From positions 3,100,001 to 3,164,000 of the forward strand of contig NZ_CP034450.1 of assembly GCF_003952505.1 (NCBI RefSeq): a DNA stretch of 64,000 nucleotides, read 5' to 3'. The position numbers were made by a program, and so were the translations under genes. Below the pieces are notes generated by a model. It saw only the letters and a list, made by a program, of their open reading frames with translations. It did no database searches and had not been told where the DNA came from. The DNA is from Mesorhizobium sp. M4B.F.Ca.ET.058.02.1.1 (GTDB lineage: Bacteria; Pseudomonadota; Alphaproteobacteria; Rhizobiales; Rhizobiaceae). Of the stretch, positions 29,101-35,242 are shown piece after piece (the stretch's first letter is position 1; each line of letters starts with the position of its first letter).

Positions 29101-29479
29101 GCAAGGGTTTGGCGGCAACGACCTGCTGATTGGCGGCGCTGGCCAGGACACGCTCACCGGTGGCACGGGCGCCGACACGTTCAAGCTTGACCACCTCGAC
29201 ATCAAGGACCTGATCGTCGACTACAGCGGTGTCGGCGGAGAAGGCGACAAGATCGACCTGACCGCCCTGTTCGACACGGCCCCGGGCGGCGGCAACATCG
29301 GCAACTTCGTGAACTACGATGCGGGGACCGGCACGCTCAGTGTCGACACCAGCGGTTCGGGAAATCCGGCCAACTTCGTCGAAGTGGCGCAACTCACGAA
29401 CCACCCGGCGGCCAACACCATCACGCTGCTCTACGACGATGGGACGACCACGCATACGACGACGGCAAATGTGGTCTAG
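20159..29479 (+). CDS. Giant RTX adhesin secreted by type I system (LapA-like)
   Basis: A 3,106-residue surface adhesin. Residues 1-90 are acidic then Ala/Pro-rich. About 90-183 resemble the N-terminal retention-type domain of LapA-like adhesins, ending in SAGGNF and IGDGFDLSALLPPT. Next come VCBS/cadherin-like domains with DSDGDTA-type calcium motifs, two 269-residue repeats, and eight nearly identical 172-residue repeats (1172-2547). A unique region follows, then RTX nonapeptides near 2960-3010 (GGDDILQGFGGNDLLIGG) and a C-terminal type I secretion signal region. ATG at 20159 with GGAGGGG nine to eleven bases upstream is chosen; a TTG at 20090 is possible. The TolC/ABC/HlyD exporter and LapG-like protease are adjacent. 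Function: attachment and biofilm, by family. Confidence 0.9.
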   Translation: MTTNIDSDNVSASFDERAVSTEHAGLTPAQEIQVAQAASTGQAAPADPVPVDVGSGAPVQPEAPAAAANPPANGAPAAAANAPAGAAHDYVADASNVVRLPANVSIDNIKVDGHNLVLVQPDGSEIVIKDGALNVPTFILGEVEVPRVALIAALEASHVDVAFGADGSISAGPGNGSPNSAGGNFSVPPGGIGDGFDLSALLPPTALQFGQLDRRELFPSIVDRKVSVVAVSLLTPDEAASETGLDGGPSQSPGSDAPSNSETSSTGTITIDAPDGIGSIVINGVTVTGVGQQIQGQFGYITIVSFNPVTGAIEYNYTVTESVTHPDHTNGYDPNDTVPDNFSITVTDSDGDTASTTFAVAIIDDVPTAVADTDAVAAGSFAPVAGNVMDGSGSDGNAAGADTKGADDATVVGVAAGNTNTDVDNAATLNTPIQGEYGKLTLHADGSYTYVRDAGTPGGVNDVFTYTIKDGDGDTSHTTLTISIGNSTPEISDLTPEANGGDVIVNENDLLASRGPDESAGSDTSKESTTQGGTFTINSPDGIASLAIDGHTFITNGTFTGGSFTTALGNTLTVTGYDAGTGVVSYTYTLNDNEAHATAQDTNSLFENFTVTLTDEDGQSANGTLSVNIVDDVPAASAEASQDVAEGATVTGTLDFVAGADGATVTHIDGTLLVFGQDGYSQAIDIGDGSIKVKAEGSYSFTADNPVIGTGAASATYTVTDSDGDTATAGISFAVTDANHPTTGTAAASVDDDGLADGNAASTTGDIAVPNTDGDNNEATFSGTLGGSVGGDGAGANGFSFAALNGTTGTVGQENVAYSWDAGTHTLTATTTSGDRIGTALFTVHVTDPATGAYTVALLDNVLQAQGPNDENNASVDLGYVITDADGSTAPGTLTITFNDDAPTASAEGSQNVAEGATLTGTLDFVAGADGATVTHIDGTLLVFGQDGYSQAIDIGDGSIKVKADGSYSFTADSPVNGTGAASATFTVTDGDGDTATAGISFAVTDANTPTSGTAAASVDDDGLAGGNAASTTGDIAVPNTDGDNNEATFSGTLGGSLGGDGAGANGFSFATLNGTTGTVGQENVAYSWDAGTHTLTATTTSGDRIGTALFTVHVTNPATGAYTVTLLDNVMHTGGPNNENNATVDLGYVITDADGSTAPGTLTITFNDDAPSLTVGTVNESAITLVTQDAQTIGPASDTASASFAAAFLAAVTPSYGADGAGSTVISGYTLNVTNSASGLTSQGEAITLAKVGNDIVGSTASHGEIFRIAVDANGTVTLTQSQQIDHLPESLDTTNNNAHIDLGSGLVTLSATATVTDGDHDQATSTVSTDLGGNIGFDDDVPSLTVGTVNESAITLVTQDAQTIGPASDTASASFAAAFLAAVTPSYGADGAGSTVISGYTLNVTNSASGLTSQGEAITLAKVGNDIVGSTASHGEIFRIAVDANGTVTLTQSQQIDHLPESLDTTNNNAHIDLGSGLVTLSATATVTDGDHDQATSTVSTDLGGNIGFDDDIPSLTVGTVNESAITLVTQDAQTIGPASDTASASFAAAFLAAVTPSYGADGAGSTVISGYTLNVTNSASGLTSQGEAITLAKVGNDIVGSTASHGEIFRIAVDANGTVTLTQSQQIDHLPESLDTTNNNAHIDLGSGLVTLSATATVTDGDHDQATSTVSTDLGGNIGFDDDVPSLTVGTVNESAITLVTQDAQTIGPASDTASASFAAAFLAAVTPSYGADGAGSTVISGYTLNVTNSASGLTSQGEAITLAKVGNDIVGSTASHGEIFRIAVDANGTVTLTQSQQIDHLPESLDTTNNNAHIDLGSGLVTLSATATVTDGDHDQATSTVSTDLGGNIGFDDDIPSLTVGTVNESAITLVTQDAQTIGPASDTASASFAAAFLAAVTPSYGADGAGSTVISGYTLNVTNSASGLTSQGEAITLAKVGNDIVGSTASHGEIFRIAVDANGTVTLTQSQQIDHLPESLDTTNNNAHIDLGSGLVTLSATATVTDGDHDQATSTVSTDLGGNIGFDDDIPSLTVGTVNESAITLVTQDAQTIGPASDTASASFAAAFLAAVTPSYGADGAGSTVISGYTLNVTNSASGLTSQGEAITLAKVGNDIVGSTASHGEIFRIAVDANGTVTLTQSQQIDHLPESLDTTNNNAHIDLGSGLVTLSATATVTDGDHDQATSTVSTDLGGNIGFDDDVPSLTVGTVNESAITLVTQDAQTIGPASDTASASFAAAFLAAVTPSYGADGAGSTVISGYTLNVTNSASGLTSQGEAITLAKVGNDIVGSTASHGEIFRIAVDANGTVTLTQSQQIDHLPESLDTTNNNAHIDLGSGLVTLSATATVTDGDHDQATSTVSTDLGGNIGFDDDIPSLTVGTVNESAITLVTQDAQTIGPASDTASASFAAAFLAAVTPSYGADGAGSTVISGYTLNVTNSASGLTSQGEAITLAKVGNDIVGSTASHGEIFRIAVDANGTVTLTQSQQIDHLPESLDTTNNNAHIDLGSGLVTLSATATVTDGDHDQATSTVSTDLGGNIGFDDDVPTVLDKTDLYFANSGTVSGTGVFDYSIGADSHSTYSSLNSDFAAITLAGTVAGNAITAPTVTWASETSTQAVFNISFSYLTGGATTQETGTLTFDKVAGTYTVDLADPISAVTISTVSNSSSITGYQPGSSTTDNTQPEVAVAQVNSNLFIQFTGYAEPGNGTGANNLQAGSVDGSTLTFVNGELITQASTYVSISGTANGVAGDTMGKGEVMDMDFFTTNPTGFTGLTPDAQVSSMFLKFDGIGNTEDFIVILKLYDPTTNEYTTKAMYVENADIFKGPGSGPGAYSSVTLDNNDGLLIIESNDYNAAGQHYVLVGAQITPTDEGISGTAINLNGAIGAGGASTTTQDISSDSNDLGFKISDIGLVSTTTTAQNADLTFNVTLKDADNDTTTAQQLDVHVTNGVTYTGTADAETMQGTANGDTLNGNGGDDILQGFGGNDLLIGGAGQDTLTGGTGADTFKLDHLDIKDLIVDYSGVGGEGDKIDLTALFDTAPGGGNIGNFVNYDAGTGTLSVDTSGSGNPANFVEVAQLTNHPAANTITLLYDDGTTTHTTTANVV
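22058..23671 (+). repeat. Two tandem 807-bp repeats inside the adhesin gene
   Basis: Copy 1 is 22058-22864 and copy 2 is 22865-23671. Each encodes 269 residues that begin PxASAE and run through TGTLDFVAGADGATVTHIDG, TVTDxDGDTATAGISFAVTDAN and the closing YVITDADGSTAPGTLTITFN. The copies differ by scattered substitutions, so they are older than the eight 516-bp repeats that follow. They look like paired VCBS-type beta domains of the adhesin stalk. Confidence 0.9.
23672..27799 (+). repeat. Eight tandem 516-bp near-identical repeats in the adhesin gene
   Basis: The repeat starts fall at 23672, 24188, 24704, 25220, 25736, 26252, 26768 and 27284, an exact 516-bp period (172 residues, in frame). 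Each copy starts PSLTVGTVNESAITLVTQDA and ends GGNIGFDDD plus V or I. The nucleotide copies appear identical except for a gtc/atc switch at the junctions and a ggc-ttg change in copy 7 near 26972. This marks recent expansion or gene conversion and a length-variable stalk. Confidence 0.96.
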
Positions 29480-29554
29480 CGGCATGGCGCAACGGGACTT
29501 GGCCATGCTATGTATTAGCAACTCGAATATTAGGATTCTGGAGGGGACTTTATC

Positions 29555-29923
29555 ATGAAGCGTTCCGCAAGACTGCTGGTCTCAGCCGCGGCACTGTTGC
29601 TGGTCGGATCGGCAGGGCGTGCCGCCGACATCATCGAAGGCCCGGCGGCCGATTACTGCCGCACCGTCGGGACTTCCAACCTGGTGCTGACCGACAACAT
29701 CGTCGACCTCAAGGCCCAGGTGGTGAAACTGATGGACGAGTCGGTCGCCGTCGCCAAAAGCCCGGAGTGGATCAACTCGTCGCGCCCCGCCTTCGTCTGG
29801 GCTTCGGAAGCCAAGGCCTACTGCGGCATGGCCTATGGCTACCTGAAGACGAACTACAAGGACGAAGACACGCTCAACAAATGCGAGTGCTTCCACGATC
29901 GCATGGTCGAATACATGCACTGA
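29555..29923 (+). CDS. Small secreted cysteine-containing protein of unknown function
   Basis: A 122-residue product with a clear signal peptide (ARLLVSAAALLLVGSAGRAAD). The mature part of about 98 residues has four cysteines (DYCRT, AYCGM and KCECF), which could make two disulphides in the periplasm. I do not recognise a named domain. GGAGGGG stands eight bases before the ATG. It begins 75 bp after the adhesin gene on the same strand and 25 bp before a lytic transglycosylase gene, so it may be co-expressed with the adhesin system. No function is claimed. Confidence 0.72.
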   Translation: MKRSARLLVSAAALLLVGSAGRAADIIEGPAADYCRTVGTSNLVLTDNIVDLKAQVVKLMDESVAVAKSPEWINSSRPAFVWASEAKAYCGMAYGYLKTNYKDEDTLNKCECFHDRMVEYMH

Positions 29924-29948
29924 CCGCCAGCACGCCGGCCGGCTGGCG

Positions 29949-30752
29949 ATGACGGAAAAGAGAAAACTGTCGAGGGCGATCGCCGCAGCGGTCGCCCAAG
30001 GTTTCTTGCTTGTCGCGGATTCTTGCCGGAAAAGCGTCGGACGCTTTTCCGGAATCTGCATGGCCGGCTTTGTCCTGCTAGGCACGAATGCCGGCGCCTC
30101 GGAACGATCCTCCGTCGAACGGATGGCCGACCGGCCGCGACAGACCGGCTGCGCCGCCAGCGGGGCATGGACGCGCGACGCGTTCAAGGCCTATGCGAGC
30201 TGCCAGGCATCGATCTACGGGCTGGAGCCGGTGCTGGCGCATGCGGTGATGGAGATCGAAAGCGGCTTCGACCCGCAGGCGCGCGGCGCTGACGGCGAGG
30301 TCGGATTGATGCAGGTGATGCCGGCGACGGCGCGCATGCTGGGCTTCCGCGGCTCGCTCGACGAACTCGGCCTGCCCGCCACCAACATCGCGCTTGGCGT
30401 CGAATATCTGGCGCTGGCCAACAAGCTGGCCGCGGGCGATCTTTGCACCACCGTGATGAAATACCGCGCCGGACACAATGAGAGCCGCTTCTCCGCGCTT
30501 TCGGTGCGCTACTGCGAGCGGGCGCGCGCGATCCTGACCAGGGAAGGACTGCCGGTGACGGGACCCTTGCCGGTGGCGACGTTCGGCTTTTCGGCGCTAT
30601 CGGGCGCCGACGCCAGCCCCGCCGGCGAGAACCGCACCTGCGTGCGCCGGATCTTCGTGCCGGGACCGCGCTACATGCGGTGCGCCGATTACCGGAGCGC
30701 CGGCCAGGCCAGGCGGATCAGGGCGCTGCGGGCGCAGCTGTTCGACGGCTAG
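29949..30752 (+). CDS. Lytic transglycosylase (SLT domain)
   Basis: A 267-residue exported peptidoglycan lytic transglycosylase of the Slt/MltC-like family, which cuts the MurNAc-GlcNAc bond to open the cell wall. The catalytic Glu is E104 in AVMEIESGFDPQARGADGEVGLMQ-type sequence, followed by the family VMPATARMLGF and NIALGVEYL segments. The N-terminus is odd: a perfect 12-bp inverted repeat (30026-30052) lies in frame within the signal-peptide coding part (residues 26-35). It may open the wall for the exporter or pilus machinery nearby; this is inference from position only. Confidence 0.85.
   Translation: MTEKRKLSRAIAAAVAQGFLLVADSCRKSVGRFSGICMAGFVLLGTNAGASERSSVERMADRPRQTGCAASGAWTRDAFKAYASCQASIYGLEPVLAHAVMEIESGFDPQARGADGEVGLMQVMPATARMLGFRGSLDELGLPATNIALGVEYLALANKLAAGDLCTTVMKYRAGHNESRFSALSVRYCERARAILTREGLPVTGPLPVATFGFSALSGADASPAGENRTCVRRIFVPGPRYMRCADYRSAGQARRIRALRAQLFDG
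30026..30052. repeat. Perfect inverted repeat inside the transglycosylase signal sequence
   Basis: Arms CCGGAAAAGCGT (30026-30037) and ACGCTTTTCCGG (30041-30052) flank a 3-base loop, and flanking gattc and gaatc extend the symmetry loosely. The core shares the GGAAAAGCG/CGCTTTTCC style of the mosaic elements elsewhere in this window. It is in frame, so the gene remains open. Confidence 0.75.
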
Positions 30753-30754
30753 CC

Positions 30755-30848
30755 GGAGCAATTCCAGGAAGCGCCTTTCCACCCGGAATTGCGTCGAAAC
30801 AAAGAGGTGGAGCGGCGTGATTTTCCGTGAAACGATGAACCGCTCCGG
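30755..30848. repeat. Extragenic palindromic mosaic element, copy B
   Basis: This 94-bp stretch starts ggagcaattccaggaa and ends gatgaaccgctccgg. It lines up with the copy at 44237-44340: same left end, same ccggaattgcgtc block, and same gaaacg(a/c)tgaaccgctcc right end. Its central hairpin is shortened. The left and right ends are partly complementary (ggagc/gctcc). Confidence 0.75.
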
Positions 30849-30942
30849 GAGAGGCCGGAATTCAAAGCAGCGCAAGGCGTGCCGCGGGATGGGACCCGGG
30901 AACGTTGTCGCCACGACCGGCGGCACACAGGATGGAGCGATC

Positions 30943-32151
30943 ATGAAACTTGGCCGGCGGCTTTCCTGCCCGTGGACACGGGCGATGGCGCTCGCATTTT
31001 TGGCTGCCGTTTCGGGCTGCCAGTCGAAAGGCAGCGTCAGCGAGGCGCTCGACCCGGCCGCGGTCGCGTCGCCCGGCACGCCGGCCGACGGCGCCATTGC
31101 CGCCGCGCCGCAGGCGGTAACGGCGACGCAGTCGCTCGGCACGGGGCCGGCCAAGATCACCATGCTGTTGCCGCTGTCGGCCCCGGGAAGTGCCGGCGAA
31201 GACGGCAGGAAGATGCTCGATGCCGCCAAGCTCGCCATGGCCGACCTCGGCAACAATTTGCTGACGCTGACCGTGGAGGATACGCGCGGAGACCCCGGCA
31301 ATGCCAAGGACCTGGCGATCAAGGCGATAACGACGGGGTCGAAAGTCGTCATCGGCCCGACCGAACTGCCGGCCGCGCAGCACATCGCCAAGCTGTCGGG
31401 CTCGACGCGGCCGCCGGTGCTGGCGCTGGCCGACAATTTTGCCGGCGGCCCCGGTGTCTATGCCGTGCGCCTCAGCGAGGCCGACAGCGCGGCGGCGGGC
31501 GCGGCGGCCGTCGCCGCCAAGGGCGCCAAGAAATTCGTCCTGCTGGTGGCGGCGGGCAGCAATGCCGCGGCAATCGAAAAGCGCGTCGCCAACGGCCTCA
31601 GCATCTATGGCGCGGCGCTTGCCGTCACCCTGCCCTATGCGCCGGCCGACGGCGGCGCCAAGGCGGTCAACGACATGGGCTCGCTGGTGGAGGCGCCCGA
31701 TGCGGTGATCGTGGCCAGCGGAGACGCCAGCCCTACACCGCTGCTTGCGGCGCTGAAGGCAAAGGGCATTCCCGGCAAGACGGTCTCGCTCATCGGAACC
31801 AACCGCTGGCTGGAGCGGCCGATGGATCCGTCGTTCGAAGGCGCCTATATCGCAACGCTCGACCAGGGCGAGACCGGGCCGATCGCCGACCGTTTCAACG
31901 CGACGTTCCACTACCCGGCCGACGTCAACGTCGCCTATGCCTATGACATGGTCGCGCTGACGGCGGGGATTGCGAGCGCCGTCGGGCCGAACGGCTTCAG
32001 CAAGCAGGTGCTGGAAAATGCCAGCGGCTTCCGCGGCTCGACCGGCCTGTTCCGCTTCCGCGCCGACGGCTCAAGCCAGCGCACGATGCCGTTCTACCGG
32101 GTCGAGAAGGGCGCGCTGAAGCTGGTCGAGAAGTCGACGGCGGGGTTTTGA
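30943..32151 (+). CDS. Lipoprotein of the LppC/penicillin-binding-protein-activator or LivJ-like type
   Basis: A 402-residue lipoprotein with signal peptide and lipobox LAAVSGC (acylated C26). After a Pro/Ala-rich linker, the protein has a periplasmic-binding-protein fold of the receptor-ligand-binding type: KITMLLPLSAPGSAGEDGRKMLDAAKLA, TVEDTRGDPGNAKDLAIKAI, VVIGPTELPAAQHIA and FKGxx-like later segments. Such proteins are annotated as PBP activators (LpoA C-terminal-like) or Leu/Ile/Val-binding proteins; with the lipobox and no transport genes nearby, the former is more likely. ATG at 30943 has GGAG six bases upstream; the longer frame starts inside the mosaic element. Confidence 0.78.
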   Translation: MKLGRRLSCPWTRAMALAFLAAVSGCQSKGSVSEALDPAAVASPGTPADGAIAAAPQAVTATQSLGTGPAKITMLLPLSAPGSAGEDGRKMLDAAKLAMADLGNNLLTLTVEDTRGDPGNAKDLAIKAITTGSKVVIGPTELPAAQHIAKLSGSTRPPVLALADNFAGGPGVYAVRLSEADSAAAGAAAVAAKGAKKFVLLVAAGSNAAAIEKRVANGLSIYGAALAVTLPYAPADGGAKAVNDMGSLVEAPDAVIVASGDASPTPLLAALKAKGIPGKTVSLIGTNRWLERPMDPSFEGAYIATLDQGETGPIADRFNATFHYPADVNVAYAYDMVALTAGIASAVGPNGFSKQVLENASGFRGSTGLFRFRADGSSQRTMPFYRVEKGALKLVEKSTAGF

Positions 32152-32162
32152 ACACCACTTTG

Positions 32163-32702
32163 TCAGTTGAGCTGCTGTAGAATTCCGGAGCTGCTGGCCA
32201 GCACCCAACGTTCGTATATCTGGAACCCTATCGCGCAGATTGCCGCGAGCGAAATCGGCACACCGAACGGCACCACGCCCTTGCGGTCGAGATGCTGGAC
32301 ATAGAGGCGGAACATACCTGCCGGCAGCATGAAAGGGTTCTTCACGAGCACGGCCGTGATCAGGGCAAACACCAGCAAGAGAAGAGAAAAAACGACGAGA
32401 CCGCTGCCGCCGATCAAAAAAGGCATAACCGCCATCAGCTTGACGTCGCCAGCGCCGACCTTGCGCAAGGTCCAGAAAGGGAAGAGCACGACAAATAGTA
32501 AAAGACCGGCAAGAGCGCTCAGGCCCATATCCCACCATGACCCGGCCGCGACTGACAGCAGTTGCAGGGAGCCCAGGCCCAGGCAAAGCAACAGCAGCAC
32601 ATTCTGATTGGATATCTTCTGCGTCGTGAAGTCGACCCAGGCGATCCTGACGAGCAAAGGAATGGCCAGCGCCTTGAGCAGTAGCGATGCGGCCAGCAAC
32701 AT
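32163..32702 (-). CDS. cpaA: Tad prepilin peptidase (A24 aspartic protease)
   Basis: A 179-residue membrane protease that cleaves the Flp prepilin at the cytoplasmic face. The two catalytic aspartates of the A24 family are visible: in IAWVDFTTQKISNQNV and in the GXGD motif VGAGDVKLMAVMPF. About five or six membrane helices make up the rest. The N-methylation domain of type IV prepilin peptidases is absent, as is usual for CpaA/TadV. It is the last gene of the leftward pilus arm, one base after the tadD gene. Confidence 0.9.
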   Translation of the reverse strand: MLLAASLLLKALAIPLLVRIAWVDFTTQKISNQNVLLLLCLGLGSLQLLSVAAGSWWDMGLSALAGLLLFVVLFPFWTLRKVGAGDVKLMAVMPFLIGGSGLVVFSLLLLVFALITAVLVKNPFMLPAGMFRLYVQHLDRKGVVPFGVPISLAAICAIGFQIYERWVLASSSGILQQLN

Positions 32703-32703
32703 G

Positions 32704-33243
32704 CTAGCGCTCGATGTTCTGCACGCTGGAGGACAGGAGCTTCAGGTTGTTGGCAACGGTCGGGTCGTTCGGCGCCAATTCGTAGGCCTTCAGGAAATTG
32801 GAGCGCGCATTCTGCAGCTTGCCTCGCAGCAGATAGGAATAGCCGAGATTGTTGTAATATTCGGGCGTCGCGCCAAGCAGCTTGTAGGCGCGGCTGTAGG
32901 CAAGATCGGCGAGGTCGAAACGGCGAATGCGGTCGCAGGAGGCGGCAAGACCCAGCCAGGCGACGCCGTCATTGGGCGCCAGGCGCGTGGCCTTGTAGAA
33001 CAGCGCGCCGGCATTGCCGTAGTTTTCAGAGCGGAACTGCGTCTTGGCCTCGGCGACGGCCTGGTCCGAAGCATAGTAGTCGACATCGCTGACTGTCTTC
33101 AGCCCATCGAATGTATCGCCAAAGGACGTGACATCGCCCTTGGAGGGTTCGTTGGTGCGAACAACACCGTCAGTCGGGTCCGTCTGGCAGCCGGCAATCG
33201 CCATGATTAACAGGCCGGCTGCGGCCGCATTTCGCCATCTCAT
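32704..33243 (-). CDS. tadD: TadD-like TPR lipoprotein
   Basis: A 179-residue lipoprotein with lipobox IAGC (MRWRNAAAAGLLIMAIAGC) followed by tetratricopeptide repeats from about residue 70: KTQFRSENYGNAGALFYKATRLAPND, FDLADLAYSRAYKLLG, and TPEYYNNLGYSYLLRGKLQNARSNF. In Tad systems TadD probably helps place the CpaC secretin in the outer membrane. It lies between cpaA (one base away) and tadC (59 bp) on the same strand. Confidence 0.85.
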   Translation of the reverse strand: MRWRNAAAAGLLIMAIAGCQTDPTDGVVRTNEPSKGDVTSFGDTFDGLKTVSDVDYYASDQAVAEAKTQFRSENYGNAGALFYKATRLAPNDGVAWLGLAASCDRIRRFDLADLAYSRAYKLLGATPEYYNNLGYSYLLRGKLQNARSNFLKAYELAPNDPTVANNLKLLSSSVQNIER

Positions 33244-33301
33244 ATATATATGTCCCCAAGGGTCGCCCCCGAATCACATTAGAATCAAAGCTCACGCATA
33301 A

Positions 33302-34258
33302 CTAGAAGAAAATGCCCCTCATGCGGATGATCACCGGCAACATGATGACCATAAGCACCACCGGGAAGATGCATAGCCCCAGTGGGATCATCATCTTGAC
33401 CGGCAAAGCGTTGGCACGCTCCTCGGCGCGCAGAATTCTCTGGCTGCGCATTTCGTCGCTATAGACGCGCAGCGCGTCGGTCAGGCTGGTGCCGAGTTCT
33501 TCCGACTGCCGGAACAGCACTGCCAGGGCCCGTGCCTCGTCGAGGCCGATGCGATCGGCCAGGTCGCGCAATGCCTCGCGTAGCGGCTTGCCGGCGCGCA
33601 GTTGCAGATTCATGATCGAAAGCTGGATGCCCAGCCATTTATGGGTTCCGGCCAGTTCGTTGCTGACACGCTCGACCGCTGCCTCCAGGCTCATGCCAGC
33701 ATCGGCGCAGGTGATCATCATATCCATGAAATCGGGAAACCCGCGACGATATATCTGCATCTGAGCCTTCTCGAATCGATCAAGCGCGATGCTGGGAACG
33801 ACCAGACAGGCGAGCCCGAACAGACCGGCGCCGGCAAATGCAATAAAGCTGGGCATTTGCGCGGGCAATACTCGGGACAGGAGCGTGTAGGCGACCAGAA
33901 AGCCGATCGCGACCGCCGCTATGCGCGTAAGAGTATAGATGAGGGGCGCGCTTGATTGATAGAAGCCGGCCCGAAAGAGCTTCGCCTCAAGGGCATTCGG
34001 CTCGCCGCGCTCCTTCTCAACCGTGCGGAAATAGGCGTCGATCGGCTTCTGCGCCGCGATCTTGGCCAGATGTTCCTGCCCGGCAAGCGAACGACGGTCG
34101 GCAATTCCCTCCGCCATCAGACTTTGCGCGACCAGCTTTCGCGTCTGCAACGCCGGCAAAAAGACAAGGGCGCCGAACAGGAACAATGCCACCGCCGCCA
34201 GGAAGACAGCTAGGGAAACCAGGAAGCTTATGTCCTGCGTATTCGAAAACAGGCTAAT
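33302..34258 (-). CDS. tadC: Tad pilus inner-membrane platform protein TadC, probable ATT start
   Basis: A 318-residue type II secretion F-domain protein, which with TadB forms the inner-membrane platform driven by CpaF. The F domain is seen in DFMDMMITCADAGMSLEAAVERVSNELAG and LRDLADRIGLDEARALAVLFRQSEELG, with membrane helices at both ends. No ATG, GTG or TTG gives a full-length product. In frame, just after the tadB stop, AGGAG-N6-ATT marks a probable ATT start at 34258, giving the family's usual length. The first conventional start is GTG at 34192, which has no Shine-Dalgarno site and would cut into the first membrane helix. Confidence 0.85.
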   Translation of the reverse strand: MSLFSNTQDISFLVSLAVFLAAVALFLFGALVFLPALQTRKLVAQSLMAEGIADRRSLAGQEHLAKIAAQKPIDAYFRTVEKERGEPNALEAKLFRAGFYQSSAPLIYTLTRIAAVAIGFLVAYTLLSRVLPAQMPSFIAFAGAGLFGLACLVVPSIALDRFEKAQMQIYRRGFPDFMDMMITCADAGMSLEAAVERVSNELAGTHKWLGIQLSIMNLQLRAGKPLREALRDLADRIGLDEARALAVLFRQSEELGTSLTDALRVYSDEMRSQRILRAEERANALPVKMMIPLGLCIFPVVLMVIMLPVIIRMRGIFF

Positions 34259-34270
34259 GGCTCGCTCCTG

Positions 34271-35242
34271 TCAGAAGTCGAAGTTGACCATGCGGTACAT
34301 GATGAAGTCGCCCAGCAGTGCCCAGGCTCCAAAAAGCACAAACACAGGCAGGATGACCGGATTGTTCCAGACAGTGCCGTAATAGGATGGGGCGGCGATC
34401 TGTAGGATCAAGAACATGACGACGGGGAAAAAGGAGATGATCCACGCCGACATTCGCCCCTCGGATGAAAGCGCCCTGATCTTGAGGCGCAATTTCTGCC
34501 GCTCGCGCAGCACCATTGAAAGATTGTGCAGGATCTCGGTTAGATTGCCGCCCGTCTTGGACTGGATGGAGAGTGATACCGAAAGCAGATGAAGGCCTTC
34601 AAATCCCACGCGCTGGGAGAGTTTCCGCACGGCGTTTTCCAGACTGAGCCCGAAGGTGATCTCGTCCGCAACGATGCCGAATTCGGTGCCAAGCGGATCC
34701 GGCATCTCACGGGCCACAAGACTGATCGCCACCGGTGCTGGATGGCCGGCGCGCAGCGAGCGCACGATCATGTCGAGCGCATCCGGGAGCTGCCTGGCGA
34801 ACTTCTGGATGCGCTTGTTGCGGGCGCGCCTGAGCACAAGCAGCGGCAGGACGAGGCCCACCAACAAAAATGTGATCAGCGCCGTGACGATTGAAAAACC
34901 GAAAAGTAGTGTCAGCATCAATGCGATAACCAGCCCGGCAAGCAGGAACATTGCAGCGAAAGCCAGTGGATTGCCGGTGATGCCGGATTGCGTGTAGAGC
35001 CGGTTCAATGTGACGAAGCCGAAAACAAAGTCACCCGAGTCCGTCAATCCACGTTCTCGCAACAGGCCTTGTAGGGTCTGCTCGGCCGGCGCTTCCTCGG
35101 CCAAAAGCTTGAGCCGTCGATTGATTGTGCCGACCCTGACGCGCCGCCCGGCGTAAGACAGATAGAGCGACTCGGCAGCAAGGATCACCGAGGCGGCGGC
35201 GAGCACATAGATGAAATAGAGCAGGGTCTGGCCAGTCGGCAT
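34271..35242 (-). CDS. tadB: Tad pilus inner-membrane platform protein TadB
   Basis: A 323-residue membrane protein with a type II secretion F domain (RQLPDALDMIVRSLRAGHPAPVAISLVAREMPDPLGTEF, and GGNLTEILHNLSMVLRER). It has an N-terminal helix and three more helices around the F domain. It is the partner of TadC in the pilus assembly platform. The ATG overlaps the cpaF stop by one base (TGATG), and tadC follows after 12 bp, so cpaF-tadB-tadC are tightly coupled. Confidence 0.92.
   Translation of the reverse strand: MPTGQTLLYFIYVLAAASVILAAESLYLSYAGRRVRVGTINRRLKLLAEEAPAEQTLQGLLRERGLTDSGDFVFGFVTLNRLYTQSGITGNPLAFAAMFLLAGLVIALMLTLLFGFSIVTALITFLLVGLVLPLLVLRRARNKRIQKFARQLPDALDMIVRSLRAGHPAPVAISLVAREMPDPLGTEFGIVADEITFGLSLENAVRKLSQRVGFEGLHLLSVSLSIQSKTGGNLTEILHNLSMVLRERQKLRLKIRALSSEGRMSAWIISFFPVVMFLILQIAAPSYYGTVWNNPVILPVFVLFGAWALLGDFIMYRMVNFDF

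Noticed and set aside
20906..29521. 2,871-residue open frame antisense to the adhesin
   Set aside because: It mirrors the adhesin repeats exactly and has no start signal or known domain. Long antisense frames are expected in GC-rich repetitive genes.
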